From: an uncultured Clostridia bacterium
Lineage (GTDB): Bacteria; Bacillota; Clostridia; Oscillospirales; Acutalibacteraceae
Direction of reading: 5' to 3'
DNA length: 64,000 bases
Assembly: GCA_947585745.1 (NCBI GenBank)
Contig: CANPXF010000006.1
Coordinates: 1 to 64,000, forward strand
Within the stretch, counting starts at the first letter, position 1, and every line of letters begins with the position of its first letter. The notes below the pieces were generated by a model. That model was given only the letters and a program-made list of their open reading frames with translations. It ran no database searches and was not told the origin of the DNA. Positions 1 through 9,047 of the stretch are shown in pieces. The position numbers and the translations under genes are program-made.

Positions 1-26
1 TTCTTTTGCTAAAGCTTTTTTTATCG

Positions 27-53
27 TCCCCCGGTTGAACCGGGGGATTTTTC
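27..53 (+). terminator. Rho-independent terminator of a gene left of the window
   Basis: A GC-rich hairpin (CCCCCGG, loop TTGAA, CCGGGGG) is followed by a short T run. It most likely ends a plus-strand gene lying outside the left edge. Confidence 0.7.
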
Positions 54-78
54 CACGCCCTAAAGGACACCATAAAAT

Positions 79-106
79 TCGGGAAGATAAAAATTCATCT
101 TCCCGA
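79..106 (-). terminator. Probable terminator of the htrA-like gene
   Basis: A ten-base perfect inverted repeat (tcgggaagat / atcttcccga) lies just past the protease stop codon. The T tract on the minus strand is short, so termination may be moderate. Confidence 0.6.
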
Positions 107-124
107 TTATGGCTATTATATTAG

Positions 125-1687
125 TTATCTGAATATATCCCAAACGCTGTCGCCGTCGTCTATATCTTCATCACGGTTTTGGTAATTGTCGTTGGTCAGA
201 GAATCTCTTGTGTATTCCTGAAGTTTCATTTTAATTGTTCCCGACCTTCCCGCGCGATACACGCCGAAGGTTACCTCGTCGCCCACCTTTAGCTTTTTGA
301 TTATAGCGTTTAATTCGGTCGTGGATTTTACTTCGGTCTTGTTTACCTCCGTGATAATATCTCCCGATTTAAAGCCCGCGCGCTCGGCGTTACTGCCCGA
401 ATTTACAGCGGTTACATACACGCCCGTCTGCGATGTGCCGTACATCCAAAGCTGTGCCGTGGAGCTTATATCGGAAAGCGACATTCCGAGGTCAATTTGT
501 CCCTTTACATAACCGTATTTTTTAAGGTCGGAGAGTACGTCCTGAACATCGTTTATCGGAATCGCAAAGCCGATTCCCTCCGCCGACTGCGAGGTTGACT
601 TAGCGTTTATAATTCCTATAAGCTCGCCGTTGCCGTTAAAAAGTCCTCCGCCCGAGTTTCCGGGACTTATTTCAGCATTTGTCTGGAGCAAATTCATAGT
701 TTCGTTCTCTATTGTTACCTCGCGGTCGAGCGCGCTGATAATTCCGTCAGTTACACTTCCGCCGAGCTGTCCGAGAGGATTGCCGATTACCACGGCATAG
801 TCGCCTACGGAAATTTTTGCGCTGTCGCCGAATGTCGCATAGGTTAAATCTTTCTTGGGTTTTATTTTTAAGAGAGCTATATCCCCCGCCTCGTATGTTC
901 CGACGACCTCAACATCCGTGTACTCGGTTTTATCACGCAGATTGACCGTCAGGTGCGACGCGCCCTCAATAACGTGGTAGTTTGTGATTATATATCCGTC
1001 CTTTGAAATGATAACTCCCGAGCCCGCGCCTTTTTGAATATACTGCTGTGAGAACGAGCCTGTTGTTACCTGCTCGGTTGTGATTTCAACAACAGAATCG
1101 GCGGTTTTCTTTACAATCTCGGTAGTCGACAACGCCGATGTAGACGACGCGTAGGTAGCGCCCGAACCCTCGGACTTGCTGACGTTGAGCATATCGGAAT
1201 TACTGCCCGCCGTATTCGCCGCCAAATATCCGCCTCCCGCGCCTAAAATCGCGGAGCATATAACGCTTATAACTAAAACCGCCGCGATTGTACCGCGTGT
1301 TATCGGCTTTTTCTCCTTTTTCTTGGGCTGTTTCGGCGCGCTGTATACATTTTGATATGATGACGTGTAATTTACAGGATTTTGCGTGCCTGCGTAGGTG
1401 TTTTGTCTGTACTGATTTTCAGCTTTATAGCTGTCGTTTTGTTCACTCTGTCTTTCGCCCGTGTAAAAGCTTTCTCCGTAACGGGCGTAATTTTCCGCTG
1501 AATTTGAAGCGTTCGCAAAATTTTTCTGATAATATTCATCGGGAGTATAGTCGGGAGTTTTTGAAGTATGCTCCGTATTATATGGATTTGACGATGAATT
1601 TATATTATTTGTTTCATAATCCTGCTGTTCGGTCTTTTTGTTATCGCCGTTTTGGTTTTCATAAGGTTCATATGGGTTGTAATTCAT
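125..1687 (-). CDS. htrA: HtrA/DegP-type membrane-anchored serine protease
   Basis: The 520-residue product has a long polar Asn/Tyr/Gln-rich cytoplasmic N-terminus (residues 1-130), one transmembrane segment at about 133-157, a trypsin-like protease domain and a C-terminal PDZ domain from about 395. The catalytic triad is visible: His238 in TNYHVIEG, Asp269 in GDIALLKI and Ser345 in SPGNSGGGLF. HtrA proteases of this topology degrade or refold misfolded secreted proteins on the outer face of the membrane. The gene is monocistronic, divergent from the cotJ operon, and followed by a hairpin. Family assignment is firm; substrate and stress regulation cannot be read from sequence. Confidence 0.93.
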   Translation of the reverse strand: MNYNPYEPYENQNGDNKKTEQQDYETNNINSSSNPYNTEHTSKTPDYTPDEYYQKNFANASNSAENYARYGESFYTGERQSEQNDSYKAENQYRQNTYAGTQNPVNYTSSYQNVYSAPKQPKKKEKKPITRGTIAAVLVISVICSAILGAGGGYLAANTAGSNSDMLNVSKSEGSGATYASSTSALSTTEIVKKTADSVVEITTEQVTTGSFSQQYIQKGAGSGVIISKDGYIITNYHVIEGASHLTVNLRDKTEYTDVEVVGTYEAGDIALLKIKPKKDLTYATFGDSAKISVGDYAVVIGNPLGQLGGSVTDGIISALDREVTIENETMNLLQTNAEISPGNSGGGLFNGNGELIGIINAKSTSQSAEGIGFAIPINDVQDVLSDLKKYGYVKGQIDLGMSLSDISSTAQLWMYGTSQTGVYVTAVNSGSNAERAGFKSGDIITEVNKTEVKSTTELNAIIKKLKVGDEVTFGVYRAGRSGTIKMKLQEYTRDSLTNDNYQNRDEDIDDGDSVWDIFR

Positions 1688-1861
1688 AATTATACCTCCA
1701 ATATCTTTTATTCTATGTCTTAAATAATAATTCCCTAAAGTGAAAAGTATATGAAATAAGTTTGAAACTAAGTTGAAAATTTTACATATTTAGGACAAAT
1801 CTTAATCGTACGCATAGTATATATAGAAGTTTTCTTCAATAAATTTTAAGGAGTACCGATT

Positions 1862-2065
1862 TTGGAAATTTTTGAATCCGTTATGGAAAGTTACGGACTT
1901 ACGCCTCTTCCGAAAAATACTGTGGAAACTATGGCGTATGTGCCTTTTCAACAATATAACTCTAAAACCTACTCACCCGAACAGGCGCTTGAGGCCGGTA
2001 CGGTGTATCCGATATTAGATAAACCTTTCTTCGGTAGTAAATGCTGGGGTGGAAAAAATGACTGA
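1862..2065 (+). CDS. cotJA: Spore coat-associated protein CotJA
   Basis: This 67-residue protein matches the CotJA family, an accessory of the CotJ spore-coat operon. It is small, with a proline-rich YVPFQQY segment in the middle and a C-terminal CWGGK, and no signal peptide. The start is TTG, chosen because AAGGAG at 1848-1853 lies eight bases upstream and no ATG is available before the conserved region. The stop overlaps the cotJB start by eight bases, so the two are translationally coupled. Expression is expected in the mother cell during sporulation (known for the Bacillus operon). A CATAGTAT element at 1813-1820 only loosely resembles a SigE -10. Confidence 0.85.
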   Translation: MEIFESVMESYGLTPLPKNTVETMAYVPFQQYNSKTYSPEQALEAGTVYPILDKPFFGSKCWGGKND

Positions 2066-2312
2066 AAGAGATATTTTGATGAAACAGCTTTCGTCGTATC
2101 AGTTTTTGGTTCACGACTTAAAGCTTTATCTTGACACTCACCCGAACGACAGGGCAACTATTGAAAAAGTAAACGAATATACCGCTAAGCTTGCTCCGCT
2201 TAGAGATAAGTACGAAAAGCTTTACGGCCCGCTTACTACCTTTGACGCCGAAAAAAACCGCTGGAGCTGGGTAAACGCTCCTTGGCCCTGGGAAAACGAG
2301 GAGGTTGAATAA
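2058..2312 (+). CDS. cotJB: Spore coat protein CotJB
   Basis: This 84-residue protein fits the CotJB family: a helical N-terminal half followed by the conserved aromatic C-terminus containing WSWVNAPWPWE. The ATG at 2058 is preferred over an in-frame GTG at 2049, because the GGGGTGG ribosome-binding site (2046-2052) overlaps that GTG. It overlaps the end of cotJA and its stop directly abuts the cotJC start, giving a compact three-gene operon. CotJB is an inner-coat component of unknown biochemical role. The gene indicates a spore-forming host. Confidence 0.88.
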   Translation: MTERDILMKQLSSYQFLVHDLKLYLDTHPNDRATIEKVNEYTAKLAPLRDKYEKLYGPLTTFDAEKNRWSWVNAPWPWENEEVE

Positions 2313-2942
2313 ATGTTTGTATATGAAAAGAAATTACAGTACCCTGTAAATATTAAAAATCCGAATCCGAAGCTTGCTAAAATAATTATGAGCCAGTTCG
2401 GAGGCGCCGACAGCGAGCTCGCCGCATCGGTAAGATACCTCAGCCAACGCTACACAATGCCGTTGCCCGAACTCAAAGCAACCTTGACGGATATAGGTAC
2501 AGAGGAGCTCAGCCACCTTGAAATGGTCGGAGCTATCATTTATCAGCTTACTAAAGGACTTACTGAAAAAGAGATAAAGGCGGCAGGCATAGACGACTAC
2601 TTTGTCGACCATACTCTTGGTATATATCCGTCATCAGCGGCGGGCGTTCCTTTTACGGCGGCATATTTACAGTCTAAGGGCGACGCAATTACAGACCTTC
2701 ACGAGGACTTGGCGGCTGAGCAGAAAGCCCGAACAACATATGACAACATTCTAAGGTTCTGCGACGACCCTGACGTTAAGGACTCTATCCGATTTTTAAG
2801 ACAGCGTGAGGTTGTTCACTACCAGCGTTTCGGTGAAAATTTAAGAATTTTAACCGACAAGCTTGACGAGAAAAACTTCTATGCGTTTAATCCCGAGTTT
2901 GACAAAAAATGCTTTAAAAATCAGATGAAGAAAAATAAATAA
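2313..2942 (+). CDS. cotJC: CotJC, manganese catalase-family spore coat protein
   Basis: The 209-residue product belongs to the ferritin-like dimanganese catalase family in its short CotJC form. It is a four-helix-bundle protein with the expected carboxylate and histidine ligands: EELSHLEMVG, DLAAEQKART and REVVHYQRFGE. Members sit in the spore coat and may dismutate hydrogen peroxide. The start follows the cotJB stop immediately, so the gene is translated from the same transcript. A strong hairpin terminator follows at 2967-2992. The assignment is firm; catalytic activity in coats is not universally shown. Confidence 0.9.
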   Translation: MFVYEKKLQYPVNIKNPNPKLAKIIMSQFGGADSELAASVRYLSQRYTMPLPELKATLTDIGTEELSHLEMVGAIIYQLTKGLTEKEIKAAGIDDYFVDHTLGIYPSSAAGVPFTAAYLQSKGDAITDLHEDLAAEQKARTTYDNILRFCDDPDVKDSIRFLRQREVVHYQRFGENLRILTDKLDEKNFYAFNPEFDKKCFKNQMKKNK

Positions 2943-2966
2943 TTTTAGACTATTTATCTTTAATAA

Positions 2967-2992
2967 AACCGCCCGTTAATCAACGGGCGGTT
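2967..2992. terminator. Bidirectional terminator between cotJC and the dockerin phosphoesterase
   Basis: An eleven-base inverted repeat (aaccgcccgtt / aacgggcggtt) lies between two converging genes. T-rich sequence follows on the plus strand and TTTTATT on the minus strand, so it can serve both. Confidence 0.8.
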
Positions 2993-2999
2993 ATAATTT

Positions 3000-5882
3000 T
3001 CAGGAAACTATATAACTGTCTTTAAATAAATATGTTGAAACCGAATATGGTGACGATGAAGATGAAAGATAATAAGCGGTACGGTCAACAGTTAATGCAA
3101 TATTTTCGGTTTGACTTCCGGAATTGTTATTGAAAATTATATGGTCGTAAATATCCATATTAACAGTATATTTATATATTGATTTTCCCATATCATTTTT
3201 ACCTATATAGGTCATATTTTTTCCGGGCCAAACAGCCTCCTCATTACTGCCTTTCCAACAGTAGGCATAAACAGAGGACCAGTTGTTTGTATTTTCAAAA
3301 TAGACAGTAATTGTATTTTTAATATCTTCGTCATTACCGTCTACATTTTTTGGGTCAACTACTGCAAGTAAAGCTTTCTGAAGCTCTGTGAGCCTGCTGA
3401 CAGCCAAGTCAGTATCTAAAGTACCGTTACTGTAGAGCGTTTTGTCGATACGGTATTCTTTTTTTAATGCCTGGTAGCAGTCATATGAACTGTAACGGTA
3501 GTAAAGAGAAAGATTATCTTCAACCTCTTTAAAAACAGAATCTATTCCTGAGCCTGCAGAAATCACGTTCGGTTTTTCAGATGTACCGTTGAAAGAAAGT
3601 ATTATCTTTGCGACATATTTTTGAATTAAAGTTACATCCTTTACGTTAACTTCTCTGTCTTTATCGACATCTGCGGAAGAAAATTTTTCTTCTGTTAGTT
3701 TTAACATACCTGCGATATGTTTCTGTGCTACTGTTGCGTCTATAATATTTATTTTTCCGTCCGCATTAACATCACCCAATGTATAGTCCTTTCCTTCAAC
3801 AAGAGTAGATTCAGATGTTGAAGCTTCACTCGATGATGTTTCAACGCTCTCTGTGGATTCAGTTGTTTCTTTGGAAGCGTCTGAATTTTCAGCGGTAATC
3901 AATTGAGTGGTTGATTCCGAGCTATCGGTGGAGGTTGAGGAATTAGAATCTGCGGTCGATTCCGAACCTTCGGTAAAGGTTGAATAAGTAGAGTTAGTTG
4001 TTACTTCCGAGCTTTCTGATGAAGCAGAATTAGTTATTGATTCCGTCATTTCAGTAGCTGAAGCTTTCGTCGATTCGGAAATAGTATTTGTTTCAGTTGT
4101 TTCAGATGATAAGGTTTCATTAGGATTTGAAGCAGTTGATTCAGAACTTTCAGTTTCATTAGGATTTTTATTTGAATACAAAAGTATCAACTTTTTCGTG
4201 GATGTGTTAAAGTTAAATGTGTAAAAACCGCCTGTTGCAATAAGTTTGCAATCTCCCGCAGACGTGCTCATTACCCAGCCTCCGATTGAGGTTTTTGTTG
4301 TAGTATCCTCAATCTGACCGTCGTTTCCATACCAGGTTGAGCCGTTATTTATCTTAAATGTGTAGGTTCCCCCTTTTAACTGCAAGGTAGTTGAAACAAC
4401 GGAAGAATCACTCGTATAGTACAGAGGATTGTCTGTTCCCCAGCTGTTAAAGGAACCCTTCAAATAATAAGATGACGGATTAGTACCCTGGGTTGGCTTT
4501 TCGGTAGCGGGTTTTGTTGTAGGGTCGGTAGAGGTCATTTGCTTATATGCCTGGTCAGATGTTCTCACAATATAACAGCAATTCGGGTCATATTCATTAT
4601 AATAAAGATTTGCCCCATTAAAAATTATTGCGTTATCAAATACATCTACAATATAACCTTCGGTCTGGTCCTCATAATAGGTATAGTCAAGCTTATTGTT
4701 TATAATTCTGCGGGTACCTCCTACAGAACTGTTGTGTATCATTTGGGCAGATGTATCATTATTATCGGAATAATTATACTGCTCGGAAAATCTTATATGC
4801 GTATGTCCCGAAATAAATATTGTATCTTTATACTTTTCAAGAAGTGATTTAAACCGAACTGTAGACGCCTGATTATCGCTTAAAGGAATATCATAATACG
4901 GCGCGCCTGTGGTTGTGTCCCCTGCGCCGTACTTGTAAAACAGAGAATGTTCCACAATATAGATATTATGTCCGTCACCCGAATATTTCTCCAAAAGGTC
5001 TTCTAACCAGTCAAGCTGTTCGCTTGAAAACTCCTCAACTCTGTCAGGATAGAAACCTCCCTCCAAAGCCATAAAAATAAAGTGGTCGCCGTTTATATTT
5101 TTTTCAAAGTACGCTTTTTTTGAAGTGTTGTTTGAGCCTTCAAGACCTGTCGCGTTGATAAAACTTGACGTGCCTTCGCTGACGCTTTGCCAAAGCTCGT
5201 GATTGCCTATCGCCTCATAAATAGGATTACAGTAGTCGGACTCTGCGAGAATTTTTTGATAAATTTTCCATTCCTTAGGCTGAATCCCTTTTGAATCAAT
5301 ATTGTTATTTGTGTAATCGCCTGATTCAATAATAAAGTCGACCTGTCGGTCCGCGGCGGTCTGGAGCGCGTTGCGCCAATGAGAATCAGCATATTTATAC
5401 GTGCTGTATAAACCGTCTATATGGATATCCGAATAGGATGCAAAGCTGTATTTTTTATCGGAGGATTTATGACCCGGCAATTTATTTGCGGGAATATCAT
5501 AAACTGCAGAGGCATTTCCAACCGATTTGTTTGACGGCTCTGCTGAAGAAAAAATTGCAATAAGCTTTACTGCGTCCGCAGGTATCGCCGTTTGGGAGGG
5601 CATTTTGTGTGATTGTGAGGAGGAAACCGTCAGCTTGGCTATCTCGCTGTATCCGTCAAGAGCCTTTGTATTGTCAGCCCAATAGAGCCAATATGTTCCG
5701 GCAGGGGCAGAAAGTGTTATTGTACCCTCAGCATATCCTGCCGTTTCAGCATTAGCGCCTGAAAAATTATAAGTAATGTTTGCTGTTGTTTCAGCATTAA
5801 CGGCAAAGGAAGAAAAAATGGTGCAAACTAATAGAATAAAAATTAAAAATATAGATAATGGTTTTTTAAATTTGATTTTCAT
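3000..5882 (-). CDS. Secreted metallophosphoesterase with CBM-like module, type I dockerin and C-terminal starch-binding-like module
   Basis: The 960-residue product starts with a signal peptide (hydrophobic LSIFLIFILLVCTIFSSFA, then VNAETT). Next comes a calcineurin-like phosphoesterase domain with the metal-binding motifs SDIHID, ESGDYT, GNHELW and GHTHIRF. It is followed by a GSFNSWG beta-sandwich module like those in starch-active enzymes and a long Ser/Thr/Glu linker. A type I dockerin at about residues 700-767 has two calcium loops (DVNADGKINIID and DVDKDREVNVKD). A C-terminal CBM26-like region (about 855-955) carries AYCWKGSNEEAVWPG. It is probably exported and docked onto a cohesin scaffold. 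The substrate of the phosphoesterase is unknown. The gene is monocistronic with a terminator at 2967-2992. Confidence 0.88.
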   Translation of the reverse strand: MKIKFKKPLSIFLIFILLVCTIFSSFAVNAETTANITYNFSGANAETAGYAEGTITLSAPAGTYWLYWADNTKALDGYSEIAKLTVSSSQSHKMPSQTAIPADAVKLIAIFSSAEPSNKSVGNASAVYDIPANKLPGHKSSDKKYSFASYSDIHIDGLYSTYKYADSHWRNALQTAADRQVDFIIESGDYTNNNIDSKGIQPKEWKIYQKILAESDYCNPIYEAIGNHELWQSVSEGTSSFINATGLEGSNNTSKKAYFEKNINGDHFIFMALEGGFYPDRVEEFSSEQLDWLEDLLEKYSGDGHNIYIVEHSLFYKYGAGDTTTGAPYYDIPLSDNQASTVRFKSLLEKYKDTIFISGHTHIRFSEQYNYSDNNDTSAQMIHNSSVGGTRRIINNKLDYTYYEDQTEGYIVDVFDNAIIFNGANLYYNEYDPNCCYIVRTSDQAYKQMTSTDPTTKPATEKPTQGTNPSSYYLKGSFNSWGTDNPLYYTSDSSVVSTTLQLKGGTYTFKINNGSTWYGNDGQIEDTTTKTSIGGWVMSTSAGDCKLIATGGFYTFNFNTSTKKLILLYSNKNPNETESSESTASNPNETLSSETTETNTISESTKASATEMTESITNSASSESSEVTTNSTYSTFTEGSESTADSNSSTSTDSSESTTQLITAENSDASKETTESTESVETSSSEASTSESTLVEGKDYTLGDVNADGKINIIDATVAQKHIAGMLKLTEEKFSSADVDKDREVNVKDVTLIQKYVAKIILSFNGTSEKPNVISAGSGIDSVFKEVEDNLSLYYRYSSYDCYQALKKEYRIDKTLYSNGTLDTDLAVSRLTELQKALLAVVDPKNVDGNDEDIKNTITVYFENTNNWSSVYAYCWKGSNEEAVWPGKNMTYIGKNDMGKSIYKYTVNMDIYDHIIFNNNSGSQTENIALTVDRTAYYLSSSSSPYSVSTYLFKDSYIVS

Positions 5883-6031
5883 AATAATCCCTTTTCAAAA
5901 AACATTAACAACATCATTTTAATGATATTAAATATATTCTTCTTAAGTTTATTATAAATATAATTCAGATTTTTTGTCAAGAATTATAAAAATATAATTT
6001 TCCTGTTTTTGCAAAAATATTACTTTTATGC

Positions 6032-6520
6032 TTATTTTATCTTCTTCCATTCCTCTATAAGCTTATCAACAGAAAACGAAGCATTGGCAGGGCTTGTTGA
6101 CGGGAGCTTTACTGCCTCTATCTTTGTTTTGGGATAGATGTATTTCATATACATTTTGTGCGACAAAGCCCCGTTGCAGAATATCCTTTTTACCCTGCTG
6201 TTTTTTAGTATTTTGGATATATCATTAGGTATTACATTTTTAACGGAGCTGTCGCTTGAGCCTGTTATCGTGCAGGATTTTATCGAATCCCATAACGCAA
6301 GGTTATTGTTAAGAATAAGAGCTTTCTTTTCTTCGATGTTTTTCGGTATATCCTCGCCGTACAGAAAGGAAATTACTTTCCAAAAGCGGTTCTGCGGATG
6401 CCCGTAAAAGAAATTCGATTCCCGCGATTTTACAGAGGGGAAGCTTCCGAGAATAAGCGTGTGTGAATTTTCATCATATAGCGGAGGGAAAGGATGAACA
6501 ACGTTACCTGTTTCGCTCAT
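6032..6520 (-). CDS. MUG/deoxyinosine-type DNA glycosylase
   Basis: The 162-residue protein belongs to the uracil-DNA glycosylase superfamily, in the branch annotated as DNA-deoxyinosine glycosylase. Visible motifs are ILGSFPS near the N-terminus, the GHPQNRFWK segment and a C-terminal LPSTSPANA loop. It would excise deaminated bases from DNA, leaving an abasic site. The ATG at 6520 is chosen because an AAGGAG site lies just upstream, whereas the longer open frame has no such signal. It lies after the VanZ-like gene on the same strand with a 46-base gap. Exact base specificity is not readable. Confidence 0.82.
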   Translation of the reverse strand: MSETGNVVHPFPPLYDENSHTLILGSFPSVKSRESNFFYGHPQNRFWKVISFLYGEDIPKNIEEKKALILNNNLALWDSIKSCTITGSSDSSVKNVIPNDISKILKNSRVKRIFCNGALSHKMYMKYIYPKTKIEAVKLPSTSPANASFSVDKLIEEWKKIK

Positions 6521-6566
6521 TTTACAACTCCTTATCCATAAGTATAAAGAACAAAATTGCCCGAAA

Positions 6567-7103
6567 CTATACGGGCAATTTGTTAACATTTCTTTTATAG
6601 CTTAATAAATAACTTATACTCCCTATCGCCGTACCGACAGTATTGCATATAAGGTCTATTGTTTCGGCATTTCCAAATCCGAACACTCCCTGAATGATTT
6701 CAATAATTAAGGAAAAAACAGCTCCAAAGAGTATGGTAAATAAAATCCCTTTTATTAAAGTAGAATTCAGAACCTGAGGCAAAACAATACCAAACGGAAC
6801 AAACAGCATTACATTCATAAAAAATGAATTGTAATAATCCCACTGCTCTTCCCCTCTTTTAAACGTGATTAACGGGTTCAGAACAATTTCATATCCTGCG
6901 TTTTTCTCTCTGATAAAAAGTGTTATGAAAAGTATCAATAAAACAACTGCTACGAACGCCAAAAAATTAAGCGTCCGCCATTTCTTTCTGTGCTTCGGTA
7001 TGGCAAAACGTCCGATAATCCCCCAGAGAACAAAAAACAATATAGAAAGTATTATAAAAGTTGTTTTAGGTACAGCGTATATAGATGAGTATAAATTCCA
7101 CAT
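6567..7103 (-). CDS. VanZ-like family membrane protein
   Basis: The 178-residue protein has about four to five hydrophobic segments and the VanZ signature: NVMLFVPFGIVLP, a glutamate-rich ILFGAVFSLIIEIIQ helix, then DLICNTVGTAIG. VanZ-like proteins are common in Firmicutes; one confers low-level teicoplanin resistance, but most have no known function. The gene starts three bases after the stop of the upstream nucleotidyltransferase-like gene, so the two are cotranscribed. It lies at the distal end of the polysaccharide region and may or may not belong to it. Confidence 0.85.
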   Translation of the reverse strand: MWNLYSSIYAVPKTTFIILSILFFVLWGIIGRFAIPKHRKKWRTLNFLAFVAVVLLILFITLFIREKNAGYEIVLNPLITFKRGEEQWDYYNSFFMNVMLFVPFGIVLPQVLNSTLIKGILFTILFGAVFSLIIEIIQGVFGFGNAETIDLICNTVGTAIGSISYLLSYKRNVNKLPV

Positions 7104-7106
7104 AAT

Positions 7107-8222
7107 TTACTTCATTTTATTTACTATGTCAATTTCTTTTTTTATCCTTTTCCTGCCCGAAATGCCTTTGAATATAATTCGATAAACGACGTAGAAAGGT
7201 ATAGACCACTTGTGGCGGTATACAAACGGAGCGTTGCCCCTGTACCATTCAAGAGTCGGAAACAGCCTCCGCCTTAAATACGAGGATTTTCCAAGTGAAT
7301 CTATACTTTTGCCGATTTTCTGCCGTGCAGTCCCGAACGCTCCCGAGCTTATTATAAATAAAAAATCCTTTTCTTCTTCAAAGCTAAGCTTTTCGTTAGT
7401 TTTAAACAGCTTTTCAGACAAATTCTTAAAGGACTTTTCAAAATCCAATATTCCGAGTTTTTCAAGTTCTTTATAAATATATTCCCAATTTAACGTATCT
7501 TTCTTTTTTTCGTTATATAAAAAGCAATCAAGCAACGCCCGCAAACCTACTCCGCTATCGGACATATGCTTGTAGGAATGCAGAGTTATATATACATAAA
7601 AATCCTCATCGCTCATTTTATATTCATAATCGCCCGATAAAATCAAAAATTTGCTCATATCGGAATAGTATTTTGACCATTTATCGCGGTTAATCATAAA
7701 AAAGCGTTTATGAAGTTCAAAGCTGTAATACGGCTCCATAAAATATTCATCAACGTGGGTTTCTTTAGTTGCGCTCGGGGTTTTGTATCCGTTTTTAAGC
7801 ATAAATTTGCGCATAATGCGGTATCCGTCAGCATCATAATAAATGTCGTTATCCACCATTTCACGCAGATACGGCTCGGGATAAAGCTCTCTCAACACAA
7901 GGCCTTTCATAAGCATATATCTTATTTTATTCTTTCTCATATGCTCTAAAATTTTCTCGCGTTGCTGTTGGAAGGTCAACGACCATAACATTGCGTAATT
8001 AAGCTTATCCTGCCAAACGAGTTTTTGCTCATCAGAAAGCAAATCATCTGACAGCAAGGCATAAGCAACAACAGCGCTTACTCTGTGCCTTCCGCAAAAC
8101 TTTTTTACATCGTCTAAATCCATCGACCTGACTCTATCTATATTCGGTTTTCCACCCGATATTGCGCAGTTTATAAGATACACAATATCATATCCGCATT
8201 TCAGCGTTTTTTCTTTCGTCAA
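7107..8222 (-). CDS. Nucleotidyltransferase-fold family protein (NTP_transf_5 type)
   Basis: The 371-residue product resembles the uncharacterised nucleotidyltransferase family often found in polysaccharide and lasso-peptide-like loci. A typical stretch is LMKGLVLRELYPEP followed by REMVDNDIYYDADGY, where the acidic pair fits a metal-binding nucleotidyltransferase centre. No signal peptide or membrane segment is present. Its substrate is unknown. It sits between the small transporter pair and a VanZ-like gene on the same strand and may be the last gene of the glycan operon. Confidence 0.7.
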   Translation of the reverse strand: MTKEKTLKCGYDIVYLINCAISGGKPNIDRVRSMDLDDVKKFCGRHRVSAVVAYALLSDDLLSDEQKLVWQDKLNYAMLWSLTFQQQREKILEHMRKNKIRYMLMKGLVLRELYPEPYLREMVDNDIYYDADGYRIMRKFMLKNGYKTPSATKETHVDEYFMEPYYSFELHKRFFMINRDKWSKYYSDMSKFLILSGDYEYKMSDEDFYVYITLHSYKHMSDSGVGLRALLDCFLYNEKKKDTLNWEYIYKELEKLGILDFEKSFKNLSEKLFKTNEKLSFEEEKDFLFIISSGAFGTARQKIGKSIDSLGKSSYLRRRLFPTLEWYRGNAPFVYRHKWSIPFYVVYRIIFKGISGRKRIKKEIDIVNKMK

Positions 8223-8350
8223 TCAATACTCACCTGAAATCAGATTAATTGGTAAATAATTATCTCTTTAGATAATTCATAAAATTGTTCTTATTCTCAA
8301 TCGCTGTAGTTGAAATTATAAGGTTTTTTATATTACAAAATCCTCTTGTC

Positions 8351-8695
8351 TTATAATGCATAAATAATAATACCAATTATAATAATAGACAATCCAAGCA
8401 TTTTTTGCTTGGAGATTTTTTCTTTTAGAAAGATATAACTAAGTACAGCTACAAAAAAGTAACCGCTTGATTCTAAAACAGGTCCCAAGGAAAGCGGTAT
8501 TTTTGTGTACGCTAAAATTGAGCATAAAGTCGCTCCAAAGAAAATTATGTATGAAAATATAACTCTTACATTAAGGTATTCTCTGATTTTACTCGGGTAT
8601 TCCCTATCGGCGCTCTTTTTGAGGATAATCTGCGATATTGATGAGATGAAAACGCCGATAATAAAAATAAGCGAAAAAAGTATCTTCTCATTCAT
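8351..8695 (-). CDS. EamA/SMR-type small membrane transporter, subunit 2
   Basis: The 114-residue protein has four transmembrane helices in the small multidrug resistance/EamA half-size layout, with LSLGPVLESSGYFFVAVLSYIF as its typical third and fourth helix region. It overlaps the neighbouring half-size transporter by eight bases, which suggests a heterodimer. In the ArnE/ArnF precedent such pairs flip undecaprenyl-phosphate-linked aminosugars. A GtrB/ArnC-type glycosyltransferase two genes upstream supports a lipid-linked sugar flippase role here. That role is inference; drug efflux is the alternative. Confidence 0.75.
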   Translation of the reverse strand: MNEKILFSLIFIIGVFISSISQIILKKSADREYPSKIREYLNVRVIFSYIIFFGATLCSILAYTKIPLSLGPVLESSGYFFVAVLSYIFLKEKISKQKMLGLSIIIIGIIIYAL

Positions 8696-9047
8696 CGGAC
8701 TTCACCACCACAAGCACCCCGATAATCACAATTACCGCGCCGACAATCATATTCCATTTTATCTGCTCGCCAAAGAATATAATACCCCACATTATGCCCC
8801 AAACAATAGTAATTGCTTTGTTTGCGTACGCAGTTGTAAGAGGAAGGTGCTTTATTATTTGTTGCCATACTATCGCGTAAATCCCGAGATTCAGAATTAC
8901 CAATCCATAGAAAAATATAAACCAAAACGACAGAAAATCATATTTTCCCGCCAATTTGGAGCATATCCCGCTCATTGAATATATTACCAGAAGAACATTT
9001 AACGCGATTAAATATTTCGCGGTTTTTAATTTATTTTGTATCATCAT
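8688..9047 (-). CDS. EamA/SMR-type small membrane transporter, subunit 1
   Basis: The 119-residue product has four predicted transmembrane helices and the family motif LTTAYANKAITIVWGIMWG with a following GEQIKW loop. It overlaps the upstream acetyltransferase gene by four bases (ATGA) and the second half-transporter by eight. The pair is therefore made from one message in a fixed ratio. By analogy with ArnE/ArnF, it may translocate an undecaprenyl-phosphate sugar made by the GT2 enzyme encoded at 9766-10713. No direct substrate evidence is in the sequence. Confidence 0.75.
   Translation of the reverse strand: MMIQNKLKTAKYLIALNVLLVIYSMSGICSKLAGKYDFLSFWFIFFYGLVILNLGIYAIVWQQIIKHLPLTTAYANKAITIVWGIMWGIIFFGEQIKWNMIVGAVIVIIGVLVVVKSDE

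Noticed and set aside
1813..1820. SigE promoter for cotJ
   Set aside because: CATAGTAT resembles the -10 but no -35 element lies at the proper distance, so it is not listed as a promoter.
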